From contig JAUXYA010000021.1 in NCBI GenBank assembly GCA_030684405.1, positions 1 to 64,000 of the forward strand: a stretch of 64,000 bases of DNA, given 5' to 3'. Shown piece after piece: positions 1 to 8,567 of the stretch (its first letter is position 1; every line of letters begins with the position of its first letter). The notes under the pieces are model-generated. The model had not been told where the DNA came from, ran no database searches, and saw only the letters and a list, made by a program, of their open reading frames with translations. Both the position numbers and the translations under genes were made by a program. This DNA comes from Burkholderiales bacterium. Its GTDB lineage: Bacteria; Pseudomonadota; Gammaproteobacteria; Burkholderiales; SG8-41.

Positions 1-348
1 GAGGTGGAACTGGTGATCGGTCTCAAGCGCGACCCGACCTTCGGCCCAGTGGTGATGGTGGGGCTGGGGGGCGTGCTGATCGAAGTATTCAAGGACGTGG
101 TATTCCGCGCCGCGCCGGTGACCGAGGCCGAGGCGCTGCGCATGCTCGACGAACTGAAGAGCCGGGTGCTGCTCGACGGCGTGCGCGGCAGGCCGGCGGT
201 GGACCGGCAGGCGCTGGCGCAGATGATCAGTGCAGTGTCCTGCTTTGGCGCGGCCGCGGGTCCGCGGCTGGCGGAACTGGATCTCAATCCGGTGCTCGCC
301 GGACCGCAGGGCGCCACCGCAGTCGACTGGCTGATGTTGTTGGACTAA
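1..348 (+). CDS. Acyl-CoA synthetase (ADP-forming family), C-terminal part
   Basis: The gene enters from the left edge, so only the last 115 codons are visible. The residues match the end of the ATP-grasp domain of ADP-forming acetyl/acyl-CoA synthetases: a DPTFGPVVMVG stretch, a GGVLIEV stretch, and a C-terminal ELDLNPV motif with the usual acidic and asparagine metal/nucleotide ligands. Such enzymes couple acyl-CoA formation or breakdown to ATP/ADP. An acyl-CoA dehydrogenase begins 15 nt downstream, so this is likely the activating enzyme of the catabolic operon that continues to about 6.5 kb. The acyl substrate cannot be judged from this fragment. Family call fairly sure, substrate unknown. 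Confidence 0.8.
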   Translation, partial: EVELVIGLKRDPTFGPVVMVGLGGVLIEVFKDVVFRAAPVTEAEALRMLDELKSRVLLDGVRGRPAVDRQALAQMISAVSCFGAAAGPRLAELDLNPVLAGPQGATAVDWLMLLD

Positions 349-363
349 CCGGAGAATCTGTAC

Positions 364-1551
364 ATGGACTTCACACTGCCCGAAGAACTGCGCATGCTGC
401 GCGACACCGTCGCACGTTTCGTGCGCGAGGAACTGCTGCCGTTGGAACGCGATGTCATCAAGCGCGAAGCCGAACGCGGCCTGACCGATGCGCCGCTGAT
501 CGATCCGGACGCCGAGAAGGAACTTAACCGCAAAGCCAAGGAAATCGGGCTTTACGGCATCGATGTGCCCGAGGAATACGGCGGCCAGAACATGGGCATG
601 CTGGCCAAGGCGGTGGTGATCGAGGAACTGAAGACCAGCATCGTGCCTTTTGTGCTGCCGCCGGACAGCCCCAACCTGTGGATGCTGCGCGAAACCTGCA
701 AGGGTGATCAGATAAAGAAGTACCTGTTGCCTTACGCCAGCGGCGATAAGAAAAGCGCGATCGCGATTTCCGAACCCGGTGCCGGTTCCGACCCTGCGGG
801 CATGAAAACCCGCGCCGAATACAAAAACGGGAAATGGTTGCTCAATGGTCAGAAAATCTGGATCAGTGGCGCGCGCAAGGCCGATTTCATCATTGTCATG
901 GCAGTCACCGATCCGGAGAAAGGCTCACGCGGCGGCATTACCGCCTTCCTCGTCGACAAGGGCGCCAAGGGGCTATCGATTCCTTCGGTGTTCAACACCA
1001 TGGGCGAACACGCGCCATACGCGGTGTTTTTCGACAACGTCGAGCTTTCCGAGGATCAGGTAATGGGCGAAGTCGGCAAGGGTTTCGCGCCGATGCAGAA
1101 TCGCCTTGGCGTGCGGCGTATGGAAATTGCCTGCCGTTCGCTCGGCTACGCGCGGCGCTGCATGGATTACATGCTGAAGCAGGCCAACGAGCGCAAGACT
1201 TTCGGCGCGCTGCTCGCCGACCGCCAGCAGGTGCAGTGGTGGCTCGCCGACAGCTGGCAGGAAATGGAAATGGTGCGCTGGATCACCTGGCGCCTCGCCT
1301 GGAAAATGGATCAGGGCGGAGCCGACTGGCGGCGCGAAGCGGCAATGGTCAAGTTGCAGGGCAGTGAAATGATCGCCCGCGTCTCCGATCGCGCGATCCA
1401 GTTGCTCGGCGGCATGGGAGTGTCGAAGGATTTGCCGCTGGAGTACATCGCACGCGCCTGCCGCGTGTTCCGTATTTTCGAGGGGCCGAGCGAGGTGCAC
1501 CGCTGGTTCATCGCCCGCGACCTGCTGCGCAACGGCATGCCTGCGGATTGA
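364..1551 (+). CDS. Acyl-CoA dehydrogenase
   Basis: Full-length 395-residue FAD-dependent acyl-CoA dehydrogenase, which makes the 2,3-enoyl-CoA and passes electrons to ETF. The N-terminal helical domain is followed by the AISEPGAGSD flavin/substrate motif near residue 140, the NGQKIWISGA beta-domain segment, and a C-terminal domain with QLLGGMGVSKD and RIFEGPSEVH, where the glutamate sits in the usual position near the catalytic base region. GGAG precedes the ATG by about 10 nt. The length and the EGPSEVHRW ending resemble the ACAD10/11-like branch rather than short-chain butyryl enzymes, so the substrate may be branched or aromatic; that is inference. The stop overlaps the TTG start of the next gene. 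Confidence 0.93.
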   Translation: MDFTLPEELRMLRDTVARFVREELLPLERDVIKREAERGLTDAPLIDPDAEKELNRKAKEIGLYGIDVPEEYGGQNMGMLAKAVVIEELKTSIVPFVLPPDSPNLWMLRETCKGDQIKKYLLPYASGDKKSAIAISEPGAGSDPAGMKTRAEYKNGKWLLNGQKIWISGARKADFIIVMAVTDPEKGSRGGITAFLVDKGAKGLSIPSVFNTMGEHAPYAVFFDNVELSEDQVMGEVGKGFAPMQNRLGVRRMEIACRSLGYARRCMDYMLKQANERKTFGALLADRQQVQWWLADSWQEMEMVRWITWRLAWKMDQGGADWRREAAMVKLQGSEMIARVSDRAIQLLGGMGVSKDLPLEYIARACRVFRIFEGPSEVHRWFIARDLLRNGMPAD

Positions 1552-2798
1552 GCACCGTTACCCGCGCGCCGGCACTCGCGCCGTTCCGCGTCCGCAGTTT
1601 CCGCTTCCAGTGGCCCTCCGATCTCGCGGCCTCATGGGCCTTCGAGATGGAGACGTTGATCCTCGGCTGGTACATTCTGGTCGAGACCGGCTCGGTGCTG
1701 CTGCTGACGCTGTTTGCCTCGTTGCAGTACGTCGGCACGCTGCTGTCGCCGCTGTTCGGTGTTGCCGGACATCGGCTCGGCAACAAGCGGGTGTACTGCG
1801 CAATGCGCGGATTTTATGCGCTGCTGGCCACGCTGCTGATGGTGCTGGCGTTGACGGGTGACTTGCAGCCGCTGCATGTGTTCGTGATCACCGCACTGAT
1901 GGGGCTGGTACGGCCTTCAGACCTGGTGATGCGTCATGCGCTGATCGGTGAAACGCTGCCGGTGGGCCAGTTTGTCGGAGGGGCGAGCATCTCACGGACT
2001 ACCCAGGACTCGGCGCGGGTGATGGGCGCATTGACCGGGGCAGGGCTGGTTGCGACCCTCGGAATCGGGCTGGCCTATGTGGCAGTGGCGCTGTTTTATT
2101 TCGCCAGCCTGCTCCTCGCCTTCGGTGTGAATGCCCGGCCGAACGCACTGGATCATGCTTCGGCGCCGCGTGTCTCGGTGTATCGGGATTTACGCGACGG
2201 GCTGTCCTATGTCTGGAATACGCCGCCGCTGCTGGCTGCCATCTGGGTGGCGCTGTTGGTCAATCTGACGGCTTTCCCGCTGGTCAACGGCCTGCTGCCC
2301 TACGTGGCCAGGGAGATCTACGGGACCGACCAGACCGGCCTGGGCTATCTGGTCGCCGGTTTCGCCGGCGGTGCGCTGGTGGCCTCACTGCTGCTGACGC
2401 GCTTTGGCCATGCCGTGCAGCCGGCCCGGATGATGATCAGCGCCTGTGCCTGGTGGTATTTGCTGACGTTGCTGTTCGTGCAGGTTGACAGTATCGCGGC
2501 CGGCGTAGCGCTGCTGCTGCTGTCCGGTTTCGCGCAGAGCCTGAGCATGGTGACCATGGCGGCGATGCTGCTGCGCAGTTCGGAAGAGCGTTTCCGCAGC
2601 CGCGTGATGGGCATCCGCATGCTCGCCATTTACACGCTGCCGATCGGACTGATGGCCTCAGGCCCGTTGATCGAACACTTCGGATTCCGCATGACAGGAT
2701 CGGCCTACTGCATCATCGGCCTGGTGCTGACGTTCTGGATCGGTTGGCGCTGGCGGGAACATATCTGGCAAGGCACGGCAAGCTCGAATCTGCACTGA
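1548..2798 (+). CDS. MFS transporter within the acyl-CoA operon
   Basis: Hydrophobic 416-residue protein with about 12 predicted membrane segments, of the enterobactin-exporter/MFS_3 type. A TTG start overlaps the stop of the acyl-CoA dehydrogenase. No in-frame ATG lies early enough to keep the first membrane helix, so the TTG and translational coupling are preferred. An RxGxxR-like loop (GHRLGNKRVY) follows the second helix. Its place between the dehydrogenase and the hydratase suggests it moves the substrate, or a product, of the pathway. Direction and substrate are not readable from sequence. Confidence 0.82.
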   Translation: MSTVTRAPALAPFRVRSFRFQWPSDLAASWAFEMETLILGWYILVETGSVLLLTLFASLQYVGTLLSPLFGVAGHRLGNKRVYCAMRGFYALLATLLMVLALTGDLQPLHVFVITALMGLVRPSDLVMRHALIGETLPVGQFVGGASISRTTQDSARVMGALTGAGLVATLGIGLAYVAVALFYFASLLLAFGVNARPNALDHASAPRVSVYRDLRDGLSYVWNTPPLLAAIWVALLVNLTAFPLVNGLLPYVAREIYGTDQTGLGYLVAGFAGGALVASLLLTRFGHAVQPARMMISACAWWYLLTLLFVQVDSIAAGVALLLLSGFAQSLSMVTMAAMLLRSSEERFRSRVMGIRMLAIYTLPIGLMASGPLIEHFGFRMTGSAYCIIGLVLTFWIGWRWREHIWQGTASSNLH

Positions 2799-2878
2799 GC
2801 AAACGGAATGGGCGGTGCCCGCATCGGTTAAAATATAAGCCTTTCCGATTAACACAGTATGAACTCACGGGGATAGCC

Positions 2879-3682
2879 ATGAACGCACCTGAGACCATGA
2901 CGGACCGCCTGCTCGCCGAGAAAAAGGGCGGCATCGGCTGGATCACCTTCAACAACCCAGCCCGCCACAATGCGGTGTCCTTCGAGATGTGGCAGGCGCT
3001 GCCGGTCATCCTCAACGATTTTGTTGCCGACCCCGAAGTGCGCGTGATCATTCTCAAGGGCGCGGGCGAAAAGGCCTTTGTCGCCGGTGCCGACATTTCC
3101 CAGTTCAAGGAAAAGCGCAGCAGTGAAGATGCGGTTGCAGCCTATAACGCGGCGGCCGACCTCGCCGGCAAGACCCTGCAGGAATGCGCCAAACCGACCA
3201 TCGCAATGGTGCGCGGCTATTGCATCGGCGGCGGCACGGCTATTGCCGTGAATTGTGACATCCGCATCGCTGCCGATGACGCGAAATTCGGTGTACCCGC
3301 CGGCAAGCTTGGCCTCGGTTATCGCTTTGCTGGCGTCAAACGACTGACCGACGTGGTCGGTCCGCAATTTACCGCGGAAATTTTCTTCACCGCGCGCCAG
3401 TTCAACGCACAGGAAGCGTTGCAGATGAACCTGGTCAACCGCGTGGTTCCTGCAGCCGAGTTGGAGAAATACACTCTCGACTACGCCACGACCATTGCCG
3501 GCAATGCGCCACTGACGTTGGCCTCCGTGAAGGCCTCGCTGATCGAATATGGCAAAGACCCCGCCACGCGAGATCACCAGCGGCTGCAGCAAATGGTCGA
3601 CGTCTGCTACAAGAGCGAGGACTACAAGGAAGGCCAGGCCGCTTTTGCCGAAAAGCGCAAGCCGGTATTCAAAGGAAAGTAG
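2879..3682 (+). CDS. Enoyl-CoA hydratase/isomerase family protein
   Basis: A 267-residue crotonase-fold protein that probably hydrates 2-enoyl-CoA to 3-hydroxyacyl-CoA. The oxyanion-hole segments are AFVAGADISQF (about residues 64-74) and CIGGGTAIAVNCD (about 112-124). The downstream PAGKLGLGY carries a lysine/glycine where the usual second catalytic glutamate (PExxLG) would lie, so the precise reaction could differ from classical hydration. An in-frame extension upstream to 2744 is possible, but the ATG at 2879 begins a typical N-terminus and follows a purine-rich GGGGATA site. It lies between the MFS gene and a 3-hydroxyacyl-CoA dehydrogenase, as expected for beta-oxidation. Confidence 0.88.
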   Translation: MNAPETMTDRLLAEKKGGIGWITFNNPARHNAVSFEMWQALPVILNDFVADPEVRVIILKGAGEKAFVAGADISQFKEKRSSEDAVAAYNAAADLAGKTLQECAKPTIAMVRGYCIGGGTAIAVNCDIRIAADDAKFGVPAGKLGLGYRFAGVKRLTDVVGPQFTAEIFFTARQFNAQEALQMNLVNRVVPAAELEKYTLDYATTIAGNAPLTLASVKASLIEYGKDPATRDHQRLQQMVDVCYKSEDYKEGQAAFAEKRKPVFKGK

Positions 3683-3698
3683 TATAAGTATCTGTTTT
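3683..3698 (-). repeat. A+T-rich motif copy 1
   Basis: On the minus strand this reads AAAACAGATACTTATA, identical over 16 bases to 40581-40596. It sits in the 41-nt gap between the enoyl-CoA hydratase stop and the next ribosome-binding site. It is one member of a dispersed motif family described in the findings. Function unknown. Confidence 0.5.
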
Positions 3699-3723
3699 TA
3701 TTAATATTTTTAAAAGGCTTAAT

Positions 3724-5253
3724 ATGGGATTTGATGCCAACCGTGCTGATCTCTGCGTCGGCGTAATCGGTACCGGCGCGATGGGACGTGGCATCGTGCA
3801 GGTAACTGCTGCCGGCGGCATGCAGGTCGTAATGATGGACACCCGCGCCGGCGCTGCTGAAGAAGCCCGCGACTTTGTCGCCAAGATGCTGGCGCGCGCA
3901 GCGGAGAAGGGCAGCATGACGCAGGCGGATGCCGATGCCGCCACCGCACGCATCAAGGTCGCGCAGTCGCTCGCAGAGTTCAAGGGCTGTCACATGGTCG
4001 TCGATGCGATCATCGAGAATCTCGACGCCAAGCGCGCGCTGTTCGCCGAGCTTGAGGACATTGTCTCCCCCGAATGCATCCTCGCCACCAATACTTCGTC
4101 GATGTCGGTAACCACCATCGCGGCGAAACTGAAGACGCCGCAACGTTTTGCGGGCTTTCACTTCTTCAACCCGGTGCCGCTGATGAAGTTGGTCGAAGTC
4201 ATCGACGGCCTGCAGACGGAGAACTGGGTGTCGGAAGCACTGATGGTGATCGGCAAGCGCATGACGCGTGAGCCGGTTCGGCTAAGCGATGCACCGGGCT
4301 TTCTGGTCAATCAGGTCGGCCGCGGCTTCACACTTGAAGCTTCACACCTGGTGTATGAGGGCGTCGCCTCCTTCGTAGACGTGGACCGGGTGATGCGCGA
4401 TGTCGGCGGTTTTCGCATGGGACCGTTCGAGCTGATGGAACTGACCGGACTCGATGTCACCCAGCCGGCCTCTGTGCTGATCTACAACCAGTTCTTCCAG
4501 GAACAACGCTACCGCCCGAGCCTGATCATGCAGTCGCGCTACGAGGCCGGCGTGCTCGGGCGCAAGAGCAAGAAGGGTTTCTACAACTACGACGCCGAGA
4601 TGAAGCCGATAGTCGCGCCGGAACCGCCAGCTCCGACAGCGAAACCGAAAAGCGTCTGGGTCAGCAAAGCCGAACCGGCGGGTCATGAGGCACTGATCGC
4701 GCTGCTGACAAAACTCGGCGCGAACCTCGAGAGCGGCGCCAAACCTTCGGCCGATGCGCTGATCCTGGTGACCCCGGTAGGCAAGGATGCAACGACCTGT
4801 GCGGTGGAAGAGGGCCTGGATCCGAAGCGCACGGTTGCGGTCGACACGCTGTTCCCGATGGTCAAGCGTCGCACCATCATGGGCACGCCGCTCACCGAAG
4901 CGAAAGTGAAGGAGGCCGCACACGGTCTGCTCGCTTCCGACGGTGTTCCGGTGACGGTCTGCCGCGACAGCCCGGGCTTCATAGCCCAGCGCATCGTCGC
5001 GATGATCGTCAACATCGGCTGCTCGATCGCGCAAAGCCGCACCGCCCAGCCGGCGGACATCGACAAAGCGGTCACGCTGGGCCTGAACTATCCCAATGGC
5101 CCGCTGAAATTCGGCGACGTTGTCGGTGTCGAGCGCATTGACCGTGTGCTCGCGAACATGAACACCATCTACGCCGACCCGCGCTATCGCCCCAATATCT
5201 GGTTGCGCCGTCGCGCACAGTTGGGCGTCTCGCTGCTCACCCCCGAACCCTGA
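3724..5253 (+). CDS. 3-hydroxyacyl-CoA dehydrogenase, two-domain (PaaH-like)
   Basis: A 509-residue NAD-dependent enzyme that oxidises 3-hydroxyacyl-CoA to 3-oxoacyl-CoA. The N-terminal Rossmann motif is VGVIGTGAMGRGIVQ (residues 13-27), followed by ATNTSS and the HFFNPVPLMKLVEVI segment containing the catalytic His, then the SDAPGFLVNQVGRGF helical domain. A second C-terminal 3HCDH domain repeats the theme (DSPGFIAQRIVAM). This double architecture of about 500 residues is typical of PaaH/PaaC-type enzymes, but no phenylacetate genes are visible, so I do not assign a symbol. AAGG about 7 nt before the ATG supports this start. It lies between hydratase and thiolase genes. Confidence 0.93.
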   Translation: MGFDANRADLCVGVIGTGAMGRGIVQVTAAGGMQVVMMDTRAGAAEEARDFVAKMLARAAEKGSMTQADADAATARIKVAQSLAEFKGCHMVVDAIIENLDAKRALFAELEDIVSPECILATNTSSMSVTTIAAKLKTPQRFAGFHFFNPVPLMKLVEVIDGLQTENWVSEALMVIGKRMTREPVRLSDAPGFLVNQVGRGFTLEASHLVYEGVASFVDVDRVMRDVGGFRMGPFELMELTGLDVTQPASVLIYNQFFQEQRYRPSLIMQSRYEAGVLGRKSKKGFYNYDAEMKPIVAPEPPAPTAKPKSVWVSKAEPAGHEALIALLTKLGANLESGAKPSADALILVTPVGKDATTCAVEEGLDPKRTVAVDTLFPMVKRRTIMGTPLTEAKVKEAAHGLLASDGVPVTVCRDSPGFIAQRIVAMIVNIGCSIAQSRTAQPADIDKAVTLGLNYPNGPLKFGDVVGVERIDRVLANMNTIYADPRYRPNIWLRRRAQLGVSLLTPEP

Positions 5254-5283
5254 TCGACAACTCACATAGTCAAAGGAAAAATC

Positions 5284-6486
5284 ATGCTCAATGCCTACCT
5301 CTACGAAGGTCTGCGCACACCGTTCGGTCGTCATGCCGGCGTGCTCGCCAAGGTGCGTCCCGACGACCTGCTCGCGGATGTCATGAAAAACGTGATGGCG
5401 AAATCCAAGTTCAAAATCGAGCAGGTCGAGGACATCGTCGTCGGCTGTGCCAACCAGGGCGGTGAGGACAGCCGTTGCGTTGCGCGCCATGCAGGCCTGT
5501 CGGCGGGTTTCCCGATCGAAATCCCGGGCACGGTCCTGCAGCGCAACTGCGCCAGCGGCCTCGGTGCGTTGGCGCATGCTGCGCATTCGATCAGCGCAGG
5601 CGAGGGCGATGTGTTCATCGTTGGCGGCGTCGAAAGCATGAGCCGTTCTCCGATTGTCATCGGCCGCGCCGAAGTCGCTTTCGACCGTGGCATCAAGATG
5701 TTCGACAGCACCATCGGTCCCCGTTTTTCAAACCCCAAGCTGACCAAGCAATTCGGCGACCCACAGATGCCGCAGACCGCGGACAATCTCGCTCGCGAAT
5801 TTGGCATTACCCGTGAACAGGCCGATAATTTTGCCGCTGCCTCCCAGCAAAAATTTCAGATTGCCAAAGGGGAGGGCTTCTTCAACGGCGAAATTTCTCC
5901 GGTCGAACTGCCGCCGACCCGCAAGGGTCCGGTACCGCCAGTGGCTGAAGACGAGCATCCACGTCCCGGCACTGACATGGCAACGCTGGCCAAGATGAAA
6001 GTGCTCTACGAGGGGGGCGTCACCACCGCCGGCAATGCCTCCGGCGTCAATGACGGTGCAGTGGCCCTGGTCCTCGGCTCACTTGCCGCCGGTGAAAAGG
6101 CCGGCGTGAAGCCGATGGCGCGCATCATCGCCACTGCGGCGATGGGCGTCCGGCCGGACATCATGGGCTACGGCCCGGTGGCAGCGTCAAAAAAGGCTTT
6201 GGCGCGCGTCGGGCTCTCGGTCAAGGACATGGACGTCATCGAAATCAACGAAGCCTTTGCTGCGCAGGTGCTGGCCTGCCTCAAAGGCCTTGACGTGGCT
6301 TTCGACGACAAGCGGGTAAATCCCAATGGCGGTGCGATTGCTCTCGGACACCCGTTGGGCGCATCCGGTGCACGCATTGCGCTGACCGCTGCGCGTCAGC
6401 TCGAACGCATTGGCGGCAAGTATGCGCTGGTGTCGCTGTGCATTGGCGGCGGGCAGGGCATGGCAGTCGTCCTGGAGCGCGTCTGA
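5284..6486 (+). CDS. Acetyl-CoA acyltransferase (thiolase)
   Basis: A 400-residue thiolase that cleaves 3-oxoacyl-CoA with CoA to acetyl-CoA and a shortened acyl-CoA. The nucleophilic cysteine is in RNCASG near residue 89. The NEAFAAQ motif, GGAIALGHPLGASG with the active-site His, and CIGGGQG with the second cysteine near the C-terminus are all intact. A good AAAGGAAAA ribosome-binding site precedes the ATG. The N-terminus LYEGLRTPFGRHAG resembles 3-oxoadipyl-CoA thiolases (PaaJ/PcaF), which fits the PaaH-like neighbour, but substrate assignment would be inference. It is the last gene of the operon, followed by a GC-rich hairpin. Confidence 0.93.
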   Translation: MLNAYLYEGLRTPFGRHAGVLAKVRPDDLLADVMKNVMAKSKFKIEQVEDIVVGCANQGGEDSRCVARHAGLSAGFPIEIPGTVLQRNCASGLGALAHAAHSISAGEGDVFIVGGVESMSRSPIVIGRAEVAFDRGIKMFDSTIGPRFSNPKLTKQFGDPQMPQTADNLAREFGITREQADNFAAASQQKFQIAKGEGFFNGEISPVELPPTRKGPVPPVAEDEHPRPGTDMATLAKMKVLYEGGVTTAGNASGVNDGAVALVLGSLAAGEKAGVKPMARIIATAAMGVRPDIMGYGPVAASKKALARVGLSVKDMDVIEINEAFAAQVLACLKGLDVAFDDKRVNPNGGAIALGHPLGASGARIALTAARQLERIGGKYALVSLCIGGGQGMAVVLERV

Positions 6487-6490
6487 TTCT

Positions 6491-6518
6491 CTTCGGGGGC
6501 GGCTTCCCGCCCCTGAAG
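6491..6518 (+). terminator. GC-rich hairpin after thiolase gene
   Basis: CTTC-GGGGGCGG, a CTTC loop, then CCGCCCC-T-GAAG form a stem of about 12 pairs just after the thiolase stop. No clear T-run follows, so it may be a weak or Rho-assisted terminator, or an mRNA 3'-end stabiliser. Confidence 0.45.
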
Positions 6519-6656
6519 TCTCAAACCAGGTGATTTCGGATCTGGAACGCTCTGCTCTGGCCCACAAAATCTATCATTTTGTTAGATTTGCCCCCCCTTG
6601 CACTGTCACGCATACTCAGCCCATATCAATAAGCAGGGACGGTCAGGGGGTTGATC

Positions 6657-7031
6657 GTGAGTGACATGGAATCCATCACGGCCTTGAAGCAGGGGGTCCC
6701 GCTGCCGCCGCAGAAGCTGATCGATCTGCGTTCTAAGGGCATGCATACGGTGCGTTTCGAGTTCATCGTCCGCCTGCTGCGCCTGAATACACAGATCATC
6801 ACCCTCTCCATCTATTGGGAAGACGGTCGCGAGTTCCTGCAGATTCCGTCCGTTCAGAATGCCCAGCGCAAGCTGGTTTATGCCAGCCAGCCCCGCGTTC
6901 ATGGGCTTTTCGATGACATGGCCTTGCTGTGTTACCCCTATGATTCCGACGCCAAGGGCAAGGTGGACACTGAACTCGACCGCATGGTCGAGGCTATAGG
7001 GGAGTATGGACGCAACACCTTCCGTAGCTAA
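6657..7031 (+). CDS. Conserved-looking hypothetical protein, 124 aa
   Basis: I do not recognise this protein. It starts at GTG 6657, placed 6 nt after an AGGGGG ribosome-binding site; a TTG at 6651 and an ATG at 6666 are alternatives. The product is soluble and mixed alpha/beta, with an amphipathic FEFIVRLLRLN segment, an IYWEDGREFLQIPS strand region and a C-terminal acidic helix. It has no signal peptide, membrane span or cysteine cluster. Codon use resembles the neighbours, which supports a real gene. It follows the beta-oxidation operon after a hairpin and converges on the ankyrin gene, so it is probably transcribed on its own. Confidence 0.65.
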   Translation: MSDMESITALKQGVPLPPQKLIDLRSKGMHTVRFEFIVRLLRLNTQIITLSIYWEDGREFLQIPSVQNAQRKLVYASQPRVHGLFDDMALLCYPYDSDAKGKVDTELDRMVEAIGEYGRNTFRS

Positions 7032-7139
7032 ACCAGCCTGCTATCTAATCCATCTCGATTACTGCGCACACCTATAATTTGACATAATACACATTATACG
7101 AATTATATATAGTCAACCACTGATATTGCTGGTGTTTTC

Positions 7140-7793
7140 TCAAGGCACCTGTTCTTCAGCACCAGCCCTGCGCAACACCGCCTCAATCTCCGCATGGCCC
7201 CGGTCCCGGGCATTGCCTAGAGCCGAATGTCCAAACGGAGACACATATTTGGCATTTGCGCCATGCTCAAGCAGCATCAGCAACATTTGAAGATGACCCT
7301 CGCGGGCCGCCATCATCAGCGCTGTGGTGCCATTATCCGCGACTGCATTGACGTCAGCCCCCTTGGCAACGAGCATACGTCCTATGTCGACCCGGTTGCG
7401 GACCGCCGCATAAATCAATGGCGTCCAGCCCGGTTGATTGACTGGCGCGCCAGCCTCGATCAGCAGCTTGGCGATCTCCGCATGGCCCTGGATGGCAGCG
7501 AGCATCAACGCCGACTCTCCCAGTGGATTGCGAGCTTGCAGCCGCGGACGTGCTGCCATGATGGTTTTGACTACATTGGGCTTACCTTCCCGCACTGCCA
7601 GCATTAACAGCGTTTCGCCCTTGGGATTTACTGTGTCCACATCCATCCCGCGCGCAAAGAGCTCGACGATGGACTTTTCATCATCCAGATGGATTGCCCG
7701 GAGCATGTCCTCATAAGCCCCGGCCCATGCAGCAGTGCTGGTGCACAAAAAGAGTATCGGCGCAAACTTCATAAAACACTTTATATATTTCAT
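7140..7793 (-). CDS. Secreted ankyrin-repeat protein
   Basis: A 217-residue protein with an N-terminal signal peptide (hydrophobic core APILFLCTSTAAW, likely cleavage after AWA-G near residue 25). About five ankyrin repeats follow, marked by recurring GETLLMLAVREG, GESALMLAAIQGH, WTPLIYAAVRNR, GTTALMMAAREGH and GHSALGNARDRGH units. It is probably periplasmic and mediates protein contacts. The start could be the first ATG (MKYIKCF) or the seventh-codon-later ATG (MKFAPILF); neither has a clear ribosome-binding site. It lies 4 nt after tatD on the same strand and is likely co-transcribed with it. Partner unknown. Confidence 0.85.
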   Translation of the reverse strand: MKYIKCFMKFAPILFLCTSTAAWAGAYEDMLRAIHLDDEKSIVELFARGMDVDTVNPKGETLLMLAVREGKPNVVKTIMAARPRLQARNPLGESALMLAAIQGHAEIAKLLIEAGAPVNQPGWTPLIYAAVRNRVDIGRMLVAKGADVNAVADNGTTALMMAAREGHLQMLLMLLEHGANAKYVSPFGHSALGNARDRGHAEIEAVLRRAGAEEQVP

Positions 7794-7797
7794 ATAT

Positions 7798-8565
7798 CTA
7801 CATGTTTATTTTGAATAATTTATAGAAATTACGAGTCGTTGTAGTGGCTATTTCGGAATAATCACAGTTCTGCAGGCAAGCTAACTCCTCGGCCACATGT
7901 TTGACCCATCCCGGCTGGTTGACCTTGCCCCGATGAGGTACGGGCGCCAGATAGGGCGCATCCGTTTCGACCAGCAGGCGGTCAAGCGGAACCTGCCGGG
8001 CTACCGCCTTCAGTTCCTTGGCATTCTTGAAGGTCACGATGCCCGAAAAAGAGATATGGAATCCCATGTCCAGCGCGCCCTTGGCTACATTCCAGCTCTC
8101 GGTAAAACAGTGCATAACCCCCCCAGCCTTTTCCGCGCCCTCTTCCCGCATTATCCTCAACGTGTCCTCGGCCGCCGAACGCGTATGGATGATCAACGGT
8201 TTACCAACCTCGCGCGCCGCACGAATATGGACCCTGAAACGCTCCCGCTGCCATTCAAGATCGCCGTTCAGGCGGTAATAATCCAGCCCGGTTTCGCCGA
8301 TGGCCACGACTTTGGGGTGCTGGGCCAATTTGACCAATTCAATTACAGAGGGTTCGTGCAGATCGGGATAATCGGGATGCACGCCGACCGATGCATAGAG
8401 CTGTGGATGCTCTTCCGCCAGCGCCAAGACCTTGTGGAAGTCCTCCAGGGTGACGCTGACACAGAGCGCTGCGATAACCCCGTTTTCACGCATGGTTTCC
8501 AGCACTTCAGGCAGGCGCTCGGACAGTTCAGGGAAGTCGAGATGACAATGCGAGTCGACAAGCAT
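7798..8565 (-). CDS. tatD: TatD-family metal-dependent DNase
   Basis: A 255-residue TIM-barrel hydrolase of the TatD/YcfH family. Metal-binding residues are visible: DSHCHLDF at the N-terminus, GETGLDYYR, HTRSA and HCFTES in the middle, and ETDAPYL near residue 200. Family members act as 3'-5' exonucleases in DNA repair and possibly in tRNA quality control. The gene follows holB with a 2-nt gap and precedes the ankyrin gene, a common arrangement at the end of this housekeeping string. Family and start are sure; the in vivo substrate is not settled for this branch. Confidence 0.94.
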   Translation of the reverse strand: MLVDSHCHLDFPELSERLPEVLETMRENGVIAALCVSVTLEDFHKVLALAEEHPQLYASVGVHPDYPDLHEPSVIELVKLAQHPKVVAIGETGLDYYRLNGDLEWQRERFRVHIRAAREVGKPLIIHTRSAAEDTLRIMREEGAEKAGGVMHCFTESWNVAKGALDMGFHISFSGIVTFKNAKELKAVARQVPLDRLLVETDAPYLAPVPHRGKVNQPGWVKHVAEELACLQNCDYSEIATTTTRNFYKLFKINM

Positions 8566-8567
8566 GT

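Noticed and set aside
4342-5586. 414-codon antisense open frame over the 3-hydroxyacyl-CoA dehydrogenase and thiolase genes
   Set aside because: Arg/Asp/His-rich shadow; the plus-strand proteins have intact catalytic motifs.
7079-7110. Promoter-like TTGACA with TTATAT 18 nt later on the plus strand
   Set aside because: It points into the convergent ankyrin gene, and the stretch is A+T-rich, so the match is likely chance.
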